Both the position numbers and the translations under genes were made by a program. Of a DNA stretch of 64,000 nt, positions 1 through 11,211 are shown in pieces; positions within the stretch are counted from its first letter, which is position 1; the number at the start of each line of letters is the position of its first letter. Source of the stretch: Megalobrama amblycephala (taxonomy: Eukaryota; Chordata; Actinopteri; Cypriniformes; Xenocyprididae); NCBI RefSeq assembly GCF_018812025.1, contig NC_063054.1:24866142-24930141 (forward strand). Direction: 5' to 3'. A model generated the notes under the pieces. That model ran no database searches. It saw only the letters and a program-made list of their open reading frames with translations, and had not been told where the DNA came from.

Positions 1-489
1 AGCATACAAACAGCATGCGGCAGCAACGCACAACGCTGAGAAAGAGAGATATTAAAAGTAACTTAAGTAAAGAAAAATAATCAACGAAACATCTGAATGT
101 ACATCACAGAGGGGTTTTGGATTACAATCATACAAATATATCATGTGAATTCAGCTGTTACATGAAACATGGCCTTAATTGAATCACCGCAAAAACTTTG
201 TGCGACCTACCGCTGTGATGTCTCATGCAGACTGGGAAGCAGCAAAGTGCGTCAACACCTGGTCAACACCCCAAGTCAGCATGGCGGCAGGAAACCCCAA
301 ATATGGTCATGGCAAGTGGAATCACAAAATAATTGTCTAAATACATAACTGCTACATTCGCACATACATAAGTTCTTGCATAATTTTTTTCGTTAATTCT
401 TAGTTTTTGCCTTGATAATAGAAAATATGAGCTAGGCATCATGTATGACAGTCAAAAATGAGATATGAGCTACAAAATGACCAGATCCT

Positions 490-836
490 GCCATTAGCTA
501 TATAGAAGACATATCTTGTATGTATAGGGCATATATATGGATATGAAGAAGCAATACAGGAGACCTATATTTCCTGTATATGCACATATATGCACCTCAA
601 TTTTGCCTATATGTGGCATATATACACATATATGCAGTATATATACGCATATATGCAGCATATATATAGCATATATGCAGTATATATGCGCATATATGCA
701 GCATATATATAGCATATATGCAGTATATATGCGCATATATGCAGCATATATATTATCATATATGTGCATATATGCAGCATATATGTACATATACACTGCA
801 TATAGGTTTCATATATGCGCATATATCCACATATAG
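490..836. repeat. CATATATG / GCGCATATATGCAG palindromic repeat tract
   Basis: Short palindromes (CATATATGCAGTATATATG and variants) repeated with a roughly 22-bp rhythm. All frames on both strands stay open and low-complexity (Ile/Tyr/Ala/His/Met-rich), so open frames here are artefacts. It truncates the piggyBac transposase remnant. Confidence 0.9.
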
Positions 837-863
837 GTTCTTTCCATGTGGGTGGCTTCATCT

Positions 864-1151
864 TCATGACATTTTCAGAAGAAAACCTGCCTTGCCTTGC
901 CTCATAGGTGGGGATGAAGACCAGAACAAAGTTCCATCTTTTGACCAGAATGAAACGGTAACCTCAGCTGGGCACTCATCACTGGAAGACAGCTCCTCAT
1001 CAGTTGTTTCAAGCTCCGTAGCCGATTCAGTGGTGCCTTCCTCTTCAGAAACATTTTCACTGCAAGATGCATCCTGCATTTCCTCCTCCTCACTAGTTTC
1101 TGAGTCAAAAATCTGATGAATAACATTATGTGCAGAGAGCTGCTTTGCCAT
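864..1151 (-). pseudogene. piggyBac-type transposase, N-terminal fragment
   Basis: From ATG at 1151 the frame reads an acidic, Ser/Glu-rich segment (HQIFDSETSEEEEMQDAS) followed by FWSKDGTLFWSSSPP and a QGKAG stretch, the typical layout before the catalytic core of piggyBac/PGBD transposases. It stops at 866-864, and the core is missing; the DNA beyond is CATATATG palindromic repeat. Same orientation as the piggyBac end at 2376. Clearly a remnant. Confidence 0.7.
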
Positions 1152-1309
1152 TGTGCTGCCACAAATGAATGACAAGTAAGGTGCTGTGAGGCATTTATAT
1201 ATGCCTGTGCTATCGCATGATGTATATTTGTAAATATTGTCTAGTTCTGTGTGAGAACCTCACAGTTCCAAAACAAAATGAAGTCGGGTCACTGCAGTCA
1301 CGGCCAGTT

Positions 1310-1311
<2 letters not shown>

Positions 1312-1351
<40 letters not shown>
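1312..1351. repeat. (GT)n microsatellite
   Basis: About 18 GT units with an interrupted start (GTGTTTGTGTGT). Confidence 0.95.
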
Positions 1352-1352
<1 letters not shown>

Positions 1353-1652
1353 TAATGTCAGATGGATAAATGTATATTAGATGCAGGTTAGGGTAGGATC
1401 AAATTTCTCTCTGTGGAAAAGAATGTGTGTAATACTCAAAAAAGTTTGTGTGTTTTAACGTGTGTGTGTCTGGGTAGCGTGTGTATAAATGTATCGATAC
1501 ATGCACAGGTCCAAGGGCTCGATGTTTGCAAGCACATATGCTCATATGTGTACATGAAAATAATGAACATGCTCCTGAAAACTAAATTGTTCTGTTATTT
1601 TCAGTCTCTCCCATTCACTTTCAATGGTCGGCCATTGTGATCATTTTTGACC

Positions 1653-1844
1653 ATGCCTACTCTCAGATAAATGAGGCCCACGATTAATCAGATGCAAACA
1701 GAAATATAAAACCAGTCCTAATTGAAAGAGAACAAGTTGACAAAAAGATTGAATCCAAGATTGGGTGAAAATATGGTATAATGAGTGATTTATAAGCTAT
1801 TTTTTATAGGCCGGTCATTTTTGACCGGGAACACCACAAGTGTG
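1653..1844 (+). repeat. Direct repeat, copy 1 (inside the piggyBac remnant)
   Basis: Nearly identical to 2007-2198, offset 354 bp. Includes GGCCGGTCATTTTTGACCGG, an imperfect palindrome echoing the terminal repeat (GGTCAA..TTGACC). Confidence 0.85.
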
Positions 1845-2006
1845 ACTATGTGCCATATTTTTTACAAAACAAAAGTTTCAAAACAAAATTCCTGGTGAAA
1901 CATTAGAGTAGACTAGTGTGATCAACAGTAGCCTTTTGTTTTCTTTTTTTTTTTTCATATTTCCAAATTTACTCATAAATTATTTGTTTTTTACTCAAAA
2001 AATGAG

Positions 2007-2198
2007 ATGCCTACTCTCAGATAAATGAGGCCCATGATTAATCAGATGCAAACAGAAATATAAAACCAGTCCTAATTGAAAGAGAACAAGTTGACAAAAA
2101 GATTGAATCCAAGATTGGGTGAAAATATGGTATAATGAGTGATTTATAAGCTATTTTTTATAGGCCGGTCATTTTTGACCGGGAACACCACAAGTGTA
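2007..2198 (+). repeat. Direct repeat, copy 2 (inside the piggyBac remnant)
   Basis: Second copy of 1653-1844. Near identity suggests a recent segmental duplication within the element. Confidence 0.85.
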
Positions 2199-2346
2199 AC
2201 AAGGTAACAAAACCCCCACAAAAAAGTAAGAAAATTTCCAAAAAAAAATTGAGATTTAGTTATACCCTTTGGGAACAAAGTCACTAAGTTTCAGTCCAAA
2301 GCGATAACATTAACTAGTATTTTCGGGAAAAAGAAAATCTTCTCCT

Positions 2347-2380
2347 GGTCAAATTGACCCGAACACCACATGAGGGTTAA
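2347..2380. mobile_element. piggyBac terminal inverted repeat and TTAA target
   Basis: On the minus strand: TTAA (2380-2377), then CCCTCATGTGGTGTTCGGGT and CAATTTGACC. piggyBac ends begin TTAACCC and fish families carry the GTTCGGGTCAA motif. It marks the 5' end of the element whose transposase start lies at 1151. The other end is not recognisable. Confidence 0.75.
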
Positions 2381-3425
2381 AATGCGAATTGAATGATTTG
2401 ATGACAAGGTGAACTCGTTTATGCCCATTTTAAATAGGCTATCACACATTTAAAAAAAGTAAAATAAATAAATAAGTAAAGGGAAAAATGTTAAAACGGT
2501 GTTAAAAAATAACCATAATAGTGCTCTCTTAAGAAGATATCAATTATACTTTATCAATATTAGGCTATATATCAAAACCCTGAAATAACACTAACATTAA
2601 TGAGATAAAGAGTATTTTATAGTCTATTTATTGTCATCTGTCTGTGTCAGAAATTAACTGTAATTGATTAATTAATTTACAAGGGATTTTAGGATTTTTT
2701 TTCCTAATCTTATTAGATATGTATGCTTTCTTTAATGTTAAGTTCTTAAATTTTGTCATTTAAATTACAATAATATGATGCTATAGGTTGTTACCAATTA
2801 AATCAGTATCAAACAAAGGCTTGCAGAGGTGTCAAAGAAGCAGCACCTGAAGTTGCTTTTAGATTTATGAGTTGTTAGATTGCTCAGAGAGGGCAGTATA
2901 TGTGTACGAATTACAATTGCATAATGTAATGATATTAATGTTTTACACATCATTTTGAATACAGAAAATTTTAAATGACAAAATGAAACTATAATTGGAT
3001 TATGAAATTAATGTCACCAGTAGGTGTCAGCAAGTCTTTGTGTTAATGATTGAGTCATTTATTTAAGCGATTCGTTCAAAACGCTGATTCATTCAAGAAT
3101 ATATCAATTGGAGCTCCATAATCTTTTGGGCCATTGAATCACTCAGTCAACTGATTTGTTCAAAGACTCTGATTCATTCAGGAATGAAGCACTGCTCTGT
3201 GCGCTAGGAGTCAGTCACACAACGGTTCTGATATGCATTGGAAGTTTAGTCGGCAGAGAAATTAAAACACCGGTTTGTGTGACATTCATTAATACTCAAT
3301 ATTAATGAAATAAACTCAGAATATTGCCTTAAACAAAAGTTATAGCTTTAAGAAAAGGAAGAAAAAATAGCATGTTGCCTATTATATAAATATATTATGA
3401 AACAGAAGGATAACTTAATATAAAC
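2381..3425. other. AT-rich stretch with no gene seen
   Basis: No credible exon, RNA gene or complete mobile element recognised. Contains two GATTCATTCA-type blocks (3090-3185) that may be an old repeat. Confidence 0.5.

Positions 3426-3497
<72 letters not shown>
3426..3497. repeat. (TA)n microsatellite
   Basis: Uninterrupted TA run of about 70 bp. Confidence 0.97.
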
Positions 3498-3500
<3 letters not shown>

Positions 3501-3837
3501 TAGCCTATCTATCATTTCAATTCCATTCCATGTTGTCTAAAACAAAAGACATTTCTACACTCAATGTATCAAAGTTGTTGTCTGGGGGTAGTTGTGTGCA
3601 GCTGCAAAATAAATTAATAATTATGAGATAAACTAATATTTAACATGATGAATTAATGTCTACACAGAATTAAGCCCTGACTCTGCATCAGAACGATTTG
3701 TGTCAACATTCACTAGTCTGGCTATTTGATGAGAAAGAGATAAAATGTAGAATAAACGCGTTCGGTTAAGAATCAGTACAGCTGTAGAACGAGGGACTTT
3801 TATTCTGTTGAGCTGAACCGATGAACAACTGATGACG

Positions 3838-4170
3838 ACATTGTTTGACGTCTGGTTGACCAATCAGCGGAAAGAGGCGTTTCATTCCCGCCCACATGTA
3901 GAGATTAGAGGTGTGTTCGAGCTCATGCAGCGCCGCACAGACCGATCGGCGGCTGACTTGAAGCAGTGCATGCCGGTAAGAAATTTTGTCCGACTTGAGA
4001 CAGCGCCGACACCATGTGACTGTGACGTATAGCTTCAAAGTACCACGAGAGCGATTCGAGATCAGCCACCTGAGGCAGCCAGCGCAGTTTCTAAAGAGGA
4101 GCTGCACGAGCTCTGATGACGACACAGCTGTTTCACGATTGGCCGGATTCACCGCATGACAAAGATCACG
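3838..4170 (+). repeat. Diverged repeat unit A (with 4580-4866)
   Basis: Shares with the later unit GTGTTCGA..., TGCATGCCGGTAAGAAAT, TGTCCGA and a CTGATGACGACACAGCT end followed by ATTGG. GC-rich against AT-rich surroundings. Likely two ends or two copies of one old element; small open frames here show no recognisable protein. Confidence 0.45.
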
Positions 4171-4579
4171 TGTGTTTCGTGTTTATTGTCACACCTTCAG
4201 TTCCAGTAATGCTCAAAAATCTGTTTTTTTATAACAGTTAAAGCTCTTTTCATGTAGTCGCGATGTTATATTGTGTCATGTTTATCAAAATAAAACTGAT
4301 AAAAAACGTAGACCCCACTATTGGCATTTAAATAATATATGCTTATGTTGAACTTTATTCTTGTAAAAACAGACGCTGTAAGCAGTACATAAAGTATTGA
4401 ATGAAAGTGTCTCTGAAACATCAGCGTATTAGTCAAATATTGCATTTATTTCACTTCAGCTGTGATAAAGTATGCAAACGCAGCGCGAGCGTCGCTACGG
4501 GAAGCAGAAAGTGTCCAACTTCATTTCTCCGTTTTCAGCTCCTCCCCGCCTGCACACGGCTACTCTCGCCGATCGGTTG

Positions 4580-4866
4580 CATCCAGCCGCAGCCGATGTC
4601 GAACACACCTTAGGCTTGTTTTGAGATGAGCAAATTCTGCGCAGAACCGATCACCGGTGATCACCGCGACATGCATGCCGGTTAGAAATGTGTCCGAGGG
4701 TGGGCCGCCTTGCTCTGATGTCATGCCGACGTGTGTCAAAAACCTCTCGCGAGTGCGAGGCGGACGTGTCGGATTCTGCAGTCGAGCGCAGTTGCTCTCC
4801 ACCGACTGCGCTGACCAAAAGCACGATGGGAAACGACTTGCTGACGACACAGCTTAAAGCTTATTG
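4580..4866 (+). repeat. Diverged repeat unit B (with 3838-4170)
   Basis: See shared blocks TGCATGCCGGTTAGAAAT and CTGACGACACAGCT...ATTGG. Same orientation as unit A. Confidence 0.45.
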
Positions 4867-5767
4867 GTTTAAACAACCGTGATGTATTGATCTGATTTAA
4901 AATGTTTGATTTTAAAACTCTAATATCATGTTTTTATGTGTAAAAATAATATGTGAATATTCCCAAACTCTCTGACACAATGATCTCTCTATGGGTTATG
5001 CGAACGTTGTCATTTATAAAAAAAAATATATAAAAACATGTCTATAATTAAAGTAAAAATGATTGATACACACATCTTTCGAATGGAAATAAATAACAAG
5101 TACTTTGGGTGTATTGTTCATTATGTTTATTTTCATATAAAAGCAACAGAACTTAAATTACATCCAGTTTATCAGCAACACAGAAAATTTTCATTACATT
5201 GTTTGAAAATTCCGTTTACTTACATTATGTTAAACAAGTGCAATTTAACCACAATAAACACCGTTTTTCCCTGAGGTATAAGGACTTGAATGAGCTGCAT
5301 ATCGTCGCTTTCCGCCATTTTTGAATATGAAGAATCCTCTCCTGTGGCATCACGGGATAGCGCAGCATCCATCGTATGCCTACTACAGGTCATCCGGGTA
5401 CTTCTCGCCTACTGTTTTTCGAATACTATGAATTCGGACATACTACTTGCCTCGCATACTGTCTTTCGCATACTATATAGTAGGGAAGTATGCGATTTCG
5501 GACGCAGCCTTCGTCTTGCCTGCACTTTTTTCACTCCTCCCCTAACTGCAGCCGCCTACTCTCGGCTGAACTTCAGGCGAGGCTAGGCGCATCTCAAACA
5601 AGCCTATTGAATATTCAAACTGCCTATTTGTTTCCAACCCCAGAACGAAAAAAGAAAAATCAAGCCATTTTTTTGTTTTCATTTTGAAAATGAAAAACGA
5701 AAAAAAGTGAGGTTTTCTAAATTTTCTGATTTCAATATCAAATCAAAACATGAATGAACGGAAGATA
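4867..5767. other. No gene seen
   Basis: Small open frames lack codon structure or family motifs. 5390-5520 has repeated CATACT blocks (TTCGAATACTATGAATTCGG, GCATACTGTCTTTCGCATACT) typical of fish repeats. Confidence 0.4.
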
Positions 5768-6398
5768 CCCTGAGGTCCGTGTACGTTTTGATAGTTTGTT
5801 TTCCAATTTGAAATGAAATACGCAGAAACGAGAAAACGGTCGTTTCCCGTTTTTTCGTTTGTTAAAAAAAACGGAAAAAGAGATTTTGACTCGATTTTCG
5901 TTTTTTTCGGGTCACGGATAGAAAACAGAAACACGACTTCAAAACTCGTTTTCCACATGTGGGCGGTCATTACACGCCCCTTTCAGCCGATTGGTCAATC
6001 AAATCTGAGCCAGTGACGTCATCTTCAGTTCGTTCAACAAAATAACAGTCCTCTGCCGCTATATCAGTAGATGTCATAAATCGGCTTTCTTCTGTGCAAC
6101 CTAATGCATATTTCACAGAAATATTTATTTCAGAAATGTTAATCAGCACACAGACTGTTGTAATGCTGTTTGTAGTTTAATATGCATAGTGAAACTGCCC
6201 ATACACAGAGGAGCGGATGAGAAGCACGGATTAAAAAAAAAAAAAAAAACTACAGTTTTTATTTTATTCTATTTTGAATAAATAGAATAAATCACAATAA
6301 ATAAGTAGTGTAAGCAATTTTGAAAAACGAACAATAGCTCATCTCTCTTTATTTATTTATTTATTTTATATAGCCTAACATTGCCTGCTGAATATAGG

Positions 6399-6752
6399 TG
6401 TAACGAGGCAGACTAGGGGAGATCCATTTTGCAGCTTTATTTAGAATATCAGAGTCGTACAGGCGAAGGTCAGATACCAGCAAAGACAGTGTCAGAGGCA
6501 GGGCAGATCATAGTCAAAAACCGAGACAGGCGGCAGACAAAGCAGGGTAAACAGTAAACAGGCAGAGATATCAGTAGGCAGGCGGCGGGCAGACAACAGG
6601 GGTAATAGGCAGTCCAAGGTCAAACACAGGGGATCATACACTGGAAATAACGCTCGGAAATGTAGCCGTGGCAAACAAGACTTCGCAAAGCATGGTGGGG
6701 TATGAAGGTCTTTTATAGTCCAGGAGATGTGGATCAGGTGGGGTGTAATCAG
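6399..6752 (-). repeat. 3' LTR of the Gypsy element, missing its first 106 bp
   Basis: Aligns with 10740-11105 of the 5' LTR, with TATAAAA (6717-6711) and AATAAA (6442-6437) kept. Homology stops at 6752, where the sequence passes straight into the tail of pol with no polypurine tract visible. A deletion joining pol to mid-U3 explains this best. Confidence 0.88.
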
Positions 6753-6893
6753 AGGAGGTCTCTGGTCCCCGGCCCCCTCTAGGTTCTCCACTCCTCTCGG
6801 ACCACCTGCGGGCTTAAGCAGAGAGACATGGAAAGTGGGTGAGATACGGTATTCTGGGGGTAATGCAAGACGGTAAGAGACAGGGGTAATTTG

Positions 6894-9887
6894 TCAGATG
6901 ATACTGAATGGACCCACGTACCTGGGACTGAGCTTTTTGCTGGGAAGACGAAGGCGAAGGTCCCTGGTTGACAACCAGACCCAATCCCCCGGATTGTATT
7001 CAGGAGGAGCCCGGCGTCTGCGATCAGCTTGCTCCTTCAGGCGCCTCACTGCCCTCTGGAGGTGAACATGAGCATTGTTCCACACTGCCTCACTTCTTTG
7101 CAGCCAGTGGTCCACGGCCGGGAGATCCGTGGGTTCTCCGGACCAGGGGAATAGAGGAGGCTGGTAACCAAGGATGCATTTGAAAGGCGTGAGTCCCGTG
7201 GATGGCTTGATCAGCGAATTCTGAGCATATTCGGCCCAGAACAAATACCGACTCCAGTCGGATTGATTCTGATGGCAACAGGATCGGAGGTGGCGTATGA
7301 GTTCTTGGTTCATCCTCTCAGCCTGGCCATTGGCCTCAGGGTGATATCCGGAAGTCAGGCTGATCGTTATGTTGAGCCTCTGGAAGAACGCGGACCACAG
7401 ACGGGAGGTGAACTGGGGCCCCCTGTCCGAGACAATATCTTCAGGTAGACCATAGAAGCGAAACACGTAGTTGCACAGATGTTCAGCTGTCTCAAGGGCG
7501 GTAGGGAGCTTGGGCAGAGGAATAAACCGGCTGGCTTTGGAAAACCGATCTATTACGGTGAGTATGGTGGTGAATCCCTGAGAGTTGGGTAGGTCGGTGA
7601 TGAAATCTATGGCTATGTGGGACCATGGACGTCGTGGAATGGGTAGTGGCTGCAACAGCCCGGCAGGAAGTTGGCGGGGTGACTTCGTGGTCTGACAGAT
7701 GACACAGTTACGAATGTAGGTTATGACATCTGTTTGTAGTGTAGGCCACCAGAACCGGTTGTTGACGAGCTGAACTGTAGCGGCAATGCCTGGATGTCCA
7801 GCGCTGGGTGATGTGTGTATCATTTGCAGGACTCTGGCACGAAGAGGCGCTGGCACATAAGTGCGCCCGGCAGGGCAATCGGCAGGTGGTGGTTCTGTCT
7901 GGTAGGTGTGGGTGATCTCAGTCATTATGTCCCACTGAATGGGTGCGAGGATTAAGGATGAAGGCAGAATGGGTTCGTTGGTGGGAGGCGTAGCAGTAAA
8001 CTCAAACTGGCGTGAAAGTGCGTCGGCTTTGGTATTCTTGGAGCCTGGTCGATAGGTGACGGTGAACCGGAAGCGGGTGAAGAACAAAGCCCACCTGGCC
8101 TGACAATGGTTAAGACGTTTGGCGGTGCGCAAGTATTCCAGATTTCGGTGGTCAGTTAACACTGTGAATGGATGTAGACTCCCCTCTAGCCAGTGTCGCC
8201 ATTGTTCTAAGGCTGCTTTGATAGCCAACAGCTCTCGGTCGCCCACATCGTAATTCTGTTCCGGTGGGGTCAGTTTACGTGAGTAATATGCACACGGAAA
8301 CAATTTGGGGGGACTGCCGTGCCGTTGAGACAGGATTGCACCGATTCCCGTGCTGGAGGCATCTACCTCCACAATGAATTCGAGCTCAGGGTCCGGGTGA
8401 TGCAGGATAGGAGCGGTTGTGAACAACCGTTTTAATTTCTGGAAAGCCTCTGTCGAAGTCGTTGACCAGACCAGTTTGGTGTTCCCTTTTCTGAGCATGG
8501 ATGTAAGTGGGGTAGCGACCATGCTGAAATTTCGAATGAAGCGCCGGTAGAAGTTAGCGAAACCCAAGAAGCGCTGCAATTCCTTGATGGTAGTAGGACG
8601 CGGCCAACTCACCACTGCCTGGACCTTATTGTCATCCATGGCGACCCCCTCCGCACTGATAATGTATCCAAGGAAGGAAGTAGAGGTCTGATGGAACTCG
8701 CATTTCTCTAGTTTGGCGTAGAGTTGGTGATGTATAAGTCTTTGGAGAACTGCCCGAACCTGCTGGACATGCTGTGCGAACGTGTCAGAGTAGATAAGAA
8801 TATCGTCAATGTATACGATGACCCACTTGTTGAGCATATCACGAAACACATCGTTTATAAAAGCCTGGAAGATGGAGGGACTGTTGACCAGGCCGAACGG
8901 CATGACCCGGTATTCGTAGTGCCCAGTGGTGGTGGAAAAGGCCGTCTTCCATTCATCGCCCTCTCGAATGCGGATGAGGTTGTAAGCACTTCGGAGATCC
9001 AGTTTAGTGAAGTAGCGAGCGGAACGGAGTTGTTCTAGGGCTGCAGGAACCAATGGTAGCGGGTAGTGGAATTTTACGGTGATTTCATTAAGTCCACGGT
9101 AATCAATGCAAGGTCTCAGCCCACCGTCCTTTTTTTTCACAAAGAAGAAGCCCGCTGAAGCTGGAGATGTAGAAGGTTGTATAAATCCCTTGGCCAGCTC
9201 CTCCTCAGTATAGCTCTGCATAGCCTCTGACTCAGGTTGTGATAGGGGAAATATACGGCCCTTGGGTGGCGTAGATCCCGGAATGAGGTCGATGGCACAG
9301 TCGCTGGAGCGGTGTGGTGGTAATTGGGCGGCCTGACTCTTACTGAAGGCCTCTGAGAGATCCTTATATTCCTTGGGAAGCTTCTCGAGAGAGAGTGTGG
9401 GTTCTGGAGTGTTCTGGCGTTGGAGAGACTGGATACAGGTCTGATGACAGTGATCGGACCAGTGCGTTATCTGGTTATCTGCCCAAGCGATTTGTGGATT
9501 GTGTTGTCGTAACCATGGTAACCCCAGGATGACAGGATTTTGTGGTGAGTCAATGATGTAAAAACGCAAAGTCTCTTTATGTAGGGATCCGATCTGGAGT
9601 AAAATGTCGTCAGAGGTGTAGTTCACCTGTCCAGTCCCCAGGGGGCGTCCGTCTAGCGCCGCCACTGATAACACAGAGTCACATGGGATTAGATTAATGT
9701 TCTGCGAGTTCGCGAAATTCAGATCCATAAAGTTACCAGCTGCCCCGGAATCAACCATGGCATGAGTGTGCATAGTTACATCCTTATATGACAATTTTGC
9801 TGGTATCTCAACAGTGGAAGAAGTAGGAATGCGACTCACCGTTGTGGGGTTTCTCTCATGTGGCCAGCCTGACCACAGTATAGACAC
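6894..9887 (-). CDS. pol: Gypsy Pol polyprotein (protease, RT, RNase H, integrase)
   Basis: 997 residues. Aspartic protease DSG at 46-48; reverse transcriptase with [11 protein letters not shown] (257-267) and YIDD (359-362); RNase H with D509, E552 and D579; integrase zinc finger H691/H698/C728/C731 and catalytic D761, D821, E857 (D-35-E spacing); C-terminal GPF module. Domain order PR-RT-RH-IN is Ty3/Gypsy. All catalytic residues are present. The frame ends with TGA at 6896-6894, but the same frame stays open and Gypsy-like for about 50 more codons, so the stop looks like a CGA to TGA change at a CpG. The annotated Met is only the first ATG of the frame; the real frame probably continues from gag. 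Confidence 0.93.
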   Translation of the reverse strand: MSILWSGWPHERNPTTVSRIPTSSTVEIPAKLSYKDVTMHTHAMVDSGAAGNFMDLNFANSQNINLIPCDSVLSVAALDGRPLGTGQVNYTSDDILLQIGSLHKETLRFYIIDSPQNPVILGLPWLRQHNPQIAWADNQITHWSDHCHQTCIQSLQRQNTPEPTLSLEKLPKEYKDLSEAFSKSQAAQLPPHRSSDCAIDLIPGSTPPKGRIFPLSQPESEAMQSYTEEELAKGFIQPSTSPASAGFFFVKKKDGGLRPCIDYRGLNEITVKFHYPLPLVPAALEQLRSARYFTKLDLRSAYNLIRIREGDEWKTAFSTTTGHYEYRVMPFGLVNSPSIFQAFINDVFRDMLNKWVIVYIDDILIYSDTFAQHVQQVRAVLQRLIHHQLYAKLEKCEFHQTSTSFLGYIISAEGVAMDDNKVQAVVSWPRPTTIKELQRFLGFANFYRRFIRNFSMVATPLTSMLRKGNTKLVWSTTSTEAFQKLKRLFTTAPILHHPDPELEFIVEVDASSTGIGAILSQRHGSPPKLFPCAYYSRKLTPPEQNYDVGDRELLAIKAALEQWRHWLEGSLHPFTVLTDHRNLEYLRTAKRLNHCQARWALFFTRFRFTVTYRPGSKNTKADALSRQFEFTATPPTNEPILPSSLILAPIQWDIMTEITHTYQTEPPPADCPAGRTYVPAPLRARVLQMIHTSPSAGHPGIAATVQLVNNRFWWPTLQTDVITYIRNCVICQTTKSPRQLPAGLLQPLPIPRRPWSHIAIDFITDLPNSQGFTTILTVIDRFSKASRFIPLPKLPTALETAEHLCNYVFRFYGLPEDIVSDRGPQFTSRLWSAFFQRLNITISLTSGYHPEANGQAERMNQELIRHLRSCCHQNQSDWSRYLFWAEYAQNSLIKPSTGLTPFKCILGYQPPLFPWSGEPTDLPAVDHWLQRSEAVWNNAHVHLQRAVRRLKEQADRRRRAPPEYNPGDWVWLSTRDLRLRLPSKKLSPRYVGPFSII

Positions 9888-10768
9888 AACCTCTGCTGAA
9901 TGCGTCTCTCGCGTTCCTCCTGGGACAGGTGAGTGGAACCAATCTGCATGGGCTCTGTATCAGGGGTTTCGGACGGCAGCACAGGCATGGACGGAGAATT
10001 TCTGATAGGGCGGCGCGCTCTGATCAGGTTGTCGACGCGGATCAGATCAATGTAGTTGTTAAGCGAGCGACCCTCATCGCGACACGCCAGCTCAGACTGG
10101 AGCTCAGTATTCAGTCCCTTGCGGAACAATAATTTGAGTGTGTCTTCAACCCAGGTAGTTTGAGCAGCGAGCGTGCGGAAAGTAAGAGCGTACTCCGCTG
10201 CGGTTTGTTTCCCTTGGCGGAGCGCCAGCAGTAGCTCACCGGCTTCGTTGCCCCCCTCGCCGTGCTCAAAGATCTCACAGAATCGCTGCAGGAATTCATC
10301 CAATGAGGTAAATGTGGTTTGTCCATTAATCCATACAGTGGTTGCCCACTCCAAAGCTTTACCAGTCAGTAACGAACAAACAAAAGCGATGCGACTCGCG
10401 TCTGTGGGATATAGCGCTGGCTGTTGAGAAACAAACAGTGAACATTGCAGTAGAAATCCCTTACATCTCGCTGGCGATCCATCGTATTTCTCGGGAAAGG
10501 CGAGCCGTGGGCTGCTAGTTGTAGCTGCGGGTGTGGCAGCCGCCATTGGTGGCGTGGCTGGCGGTGGGTTTTCAGCAGCGGGAGTGAGTCGCATACTTTG
10601 CAGTGTTTTGACCAGTTCTTCCGTGATTGAGGTTAAACGGGTGAGCTGTTGTTGATGGACAGCTAGAACACTTGCCTGGGTCGATAGCTCGGTCGACATG
10701 CGTTGTAAAGCCGCTGGATCGGGGTCTGGCGAAGTCTTCTGTAACGAGGCAGACTTGGGGAGATCCAT
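9836..10768 (-). CDS. gag: Gypsy Gag polyprotein, frame-broken at its zinc knuckle
   Basis: 310 residues. The middle (about 90-240) has the retrotransposon-Gag fold signature ([19 protein letters not shown] and a segment around [14 protein letters not shown]). Near the C-terminus a CCHC knuckle starts CLYCGQAGH (295-303) but the fourth Cys is absent and the frame stops eight codons later. Pol starts in the -1 frame and overlaps by 52 bp. The likeliest reading is one original gag-pol frame, as in Tf1/sushi elements, broken by a small deletion that removed the last knuckle cysteine. A programmed -1 shift is possible but I see no slippery heptamer. The start codon is in the LTR. Confidence 0.85.
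   Translation of the reverse strand: MDLPKSASLQKTSPDPDPAALQRMSTELSTQASVLAVHQQQLTRLTSITEELVKTLQSMRLTPAAENPPPATPPMAAATPAATTSSPRLAFPEKYDGSPARCKGFLLQCSLFVSQQPALYPTDASRIAFVCSLLTGKALEWATTVWINGQTTFTSLDEFLQRFCEIFEHGEGGNEAGELLLALRQGKQTAAEYALTFRTLAAQTTWVEDTLKLLFRKGLNTELQSELACRDEGRSLNNYIDLIRVDNLIRARRPIRNSPSMPVLPSETPDTEPMQIGSTHLSQEERERRIQQRLCLYCGQAGHMRETPQR
10729..10739 (-). promoter_or_regulatory. Probable self-primer binding site of the Gypsy element
   Basis: On the minus strand AAGACTTCGC follows one base after the LTR end. It is the exact complement of GCGAAGTCTT at 11039-11030 in the LTR, which begins 31 bp after the first base of TATAAAA (11070), where transcription should start. It does not begin with the TGG expected for a tRNA primer site. 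This arrangement is the hallmark of Tf1/sushi self-priming. Confidence 0.75.
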
Positions 10769-11211
10769 TTTGCAGCTTTATTTAGAATATCAGAGTCGTA
10801 CAGGCGAAGGTCAGATACCAGCAAAGACAGTGTCAGAGGCAGGGCAGATCAGAGTCAAAAACCAGGCGGATAGTCGAGACAGGCGGCAGACAAAGCAGGG
10901 TAAACAGTAAACAGGCAGAGATATCAGTAGGCAGGCGGCGGGCAGACAACAGGGGTAATAGGCAGTCCAAGGTCAAACACAGGGGATCATACACTGGAAA
11001 TAACGCTCGGAAATGTAGCCGTGGCAAACAAGACTTCGCAAAGCATGGTGGGGTATGAAGGTCTTTTATAGTCCAGGAGATGTGGATCAGGTGGGGTGTA
11101 ATCAGGCCAGGTACGGGGTTATGGGAAATGTAGTACAGGAACAGTTAATACTCAGGTGAGGGCGCCCTCAGGTGGCGATCGGAGGGAGCCACAGAGGCCG
11201 AGTTTGTGACA
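10740..11211 (-). repeat. 5' LTR of the Gypsy element (complete, 472 bp)
   Basis: Read on the minus strand it begins TGTCACAAACTCGG and ends CTCGTTACA. TATAAAA is at 11070-11064, and AATAAA at 10782-10777, about 40 bp before the LTR end, so R is long and U5 very short. The gag ATG (10768-10766) lies inside the LTR. Confidence 0.93.

Larger units (their letters stand above)
6399..11211 (-). mobile_element. Ty3/Gypsy LTR retrotransposon, recent, with damaged 3' end
   Basis: Element on the minus strand flanked by the 5-bp duplication ATAGG (6394-6398 and 11212-11216). The 5' LTR is complete with TG/CA ends. The 3' LTR matches it except for a few differences (one 12-bp indel) but lacks the first 106 bp of U3. 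Gag and pol lie between. A short sequence beside the 5' LTR can pair with the start of the transcript (self-priming type, as in Tf1/sushi elements). The two LTRs are close to identical, so insertion is recent. It interrupts the long-inverted-repeat element at 5774-13283. Confidence 0.95.

Noticed and set aside
494..867. Ile/Tyr/His/Met-rich frames on both strands
   Set aside because: CATATATG palindromic low-complexity DNA; all frames open together.
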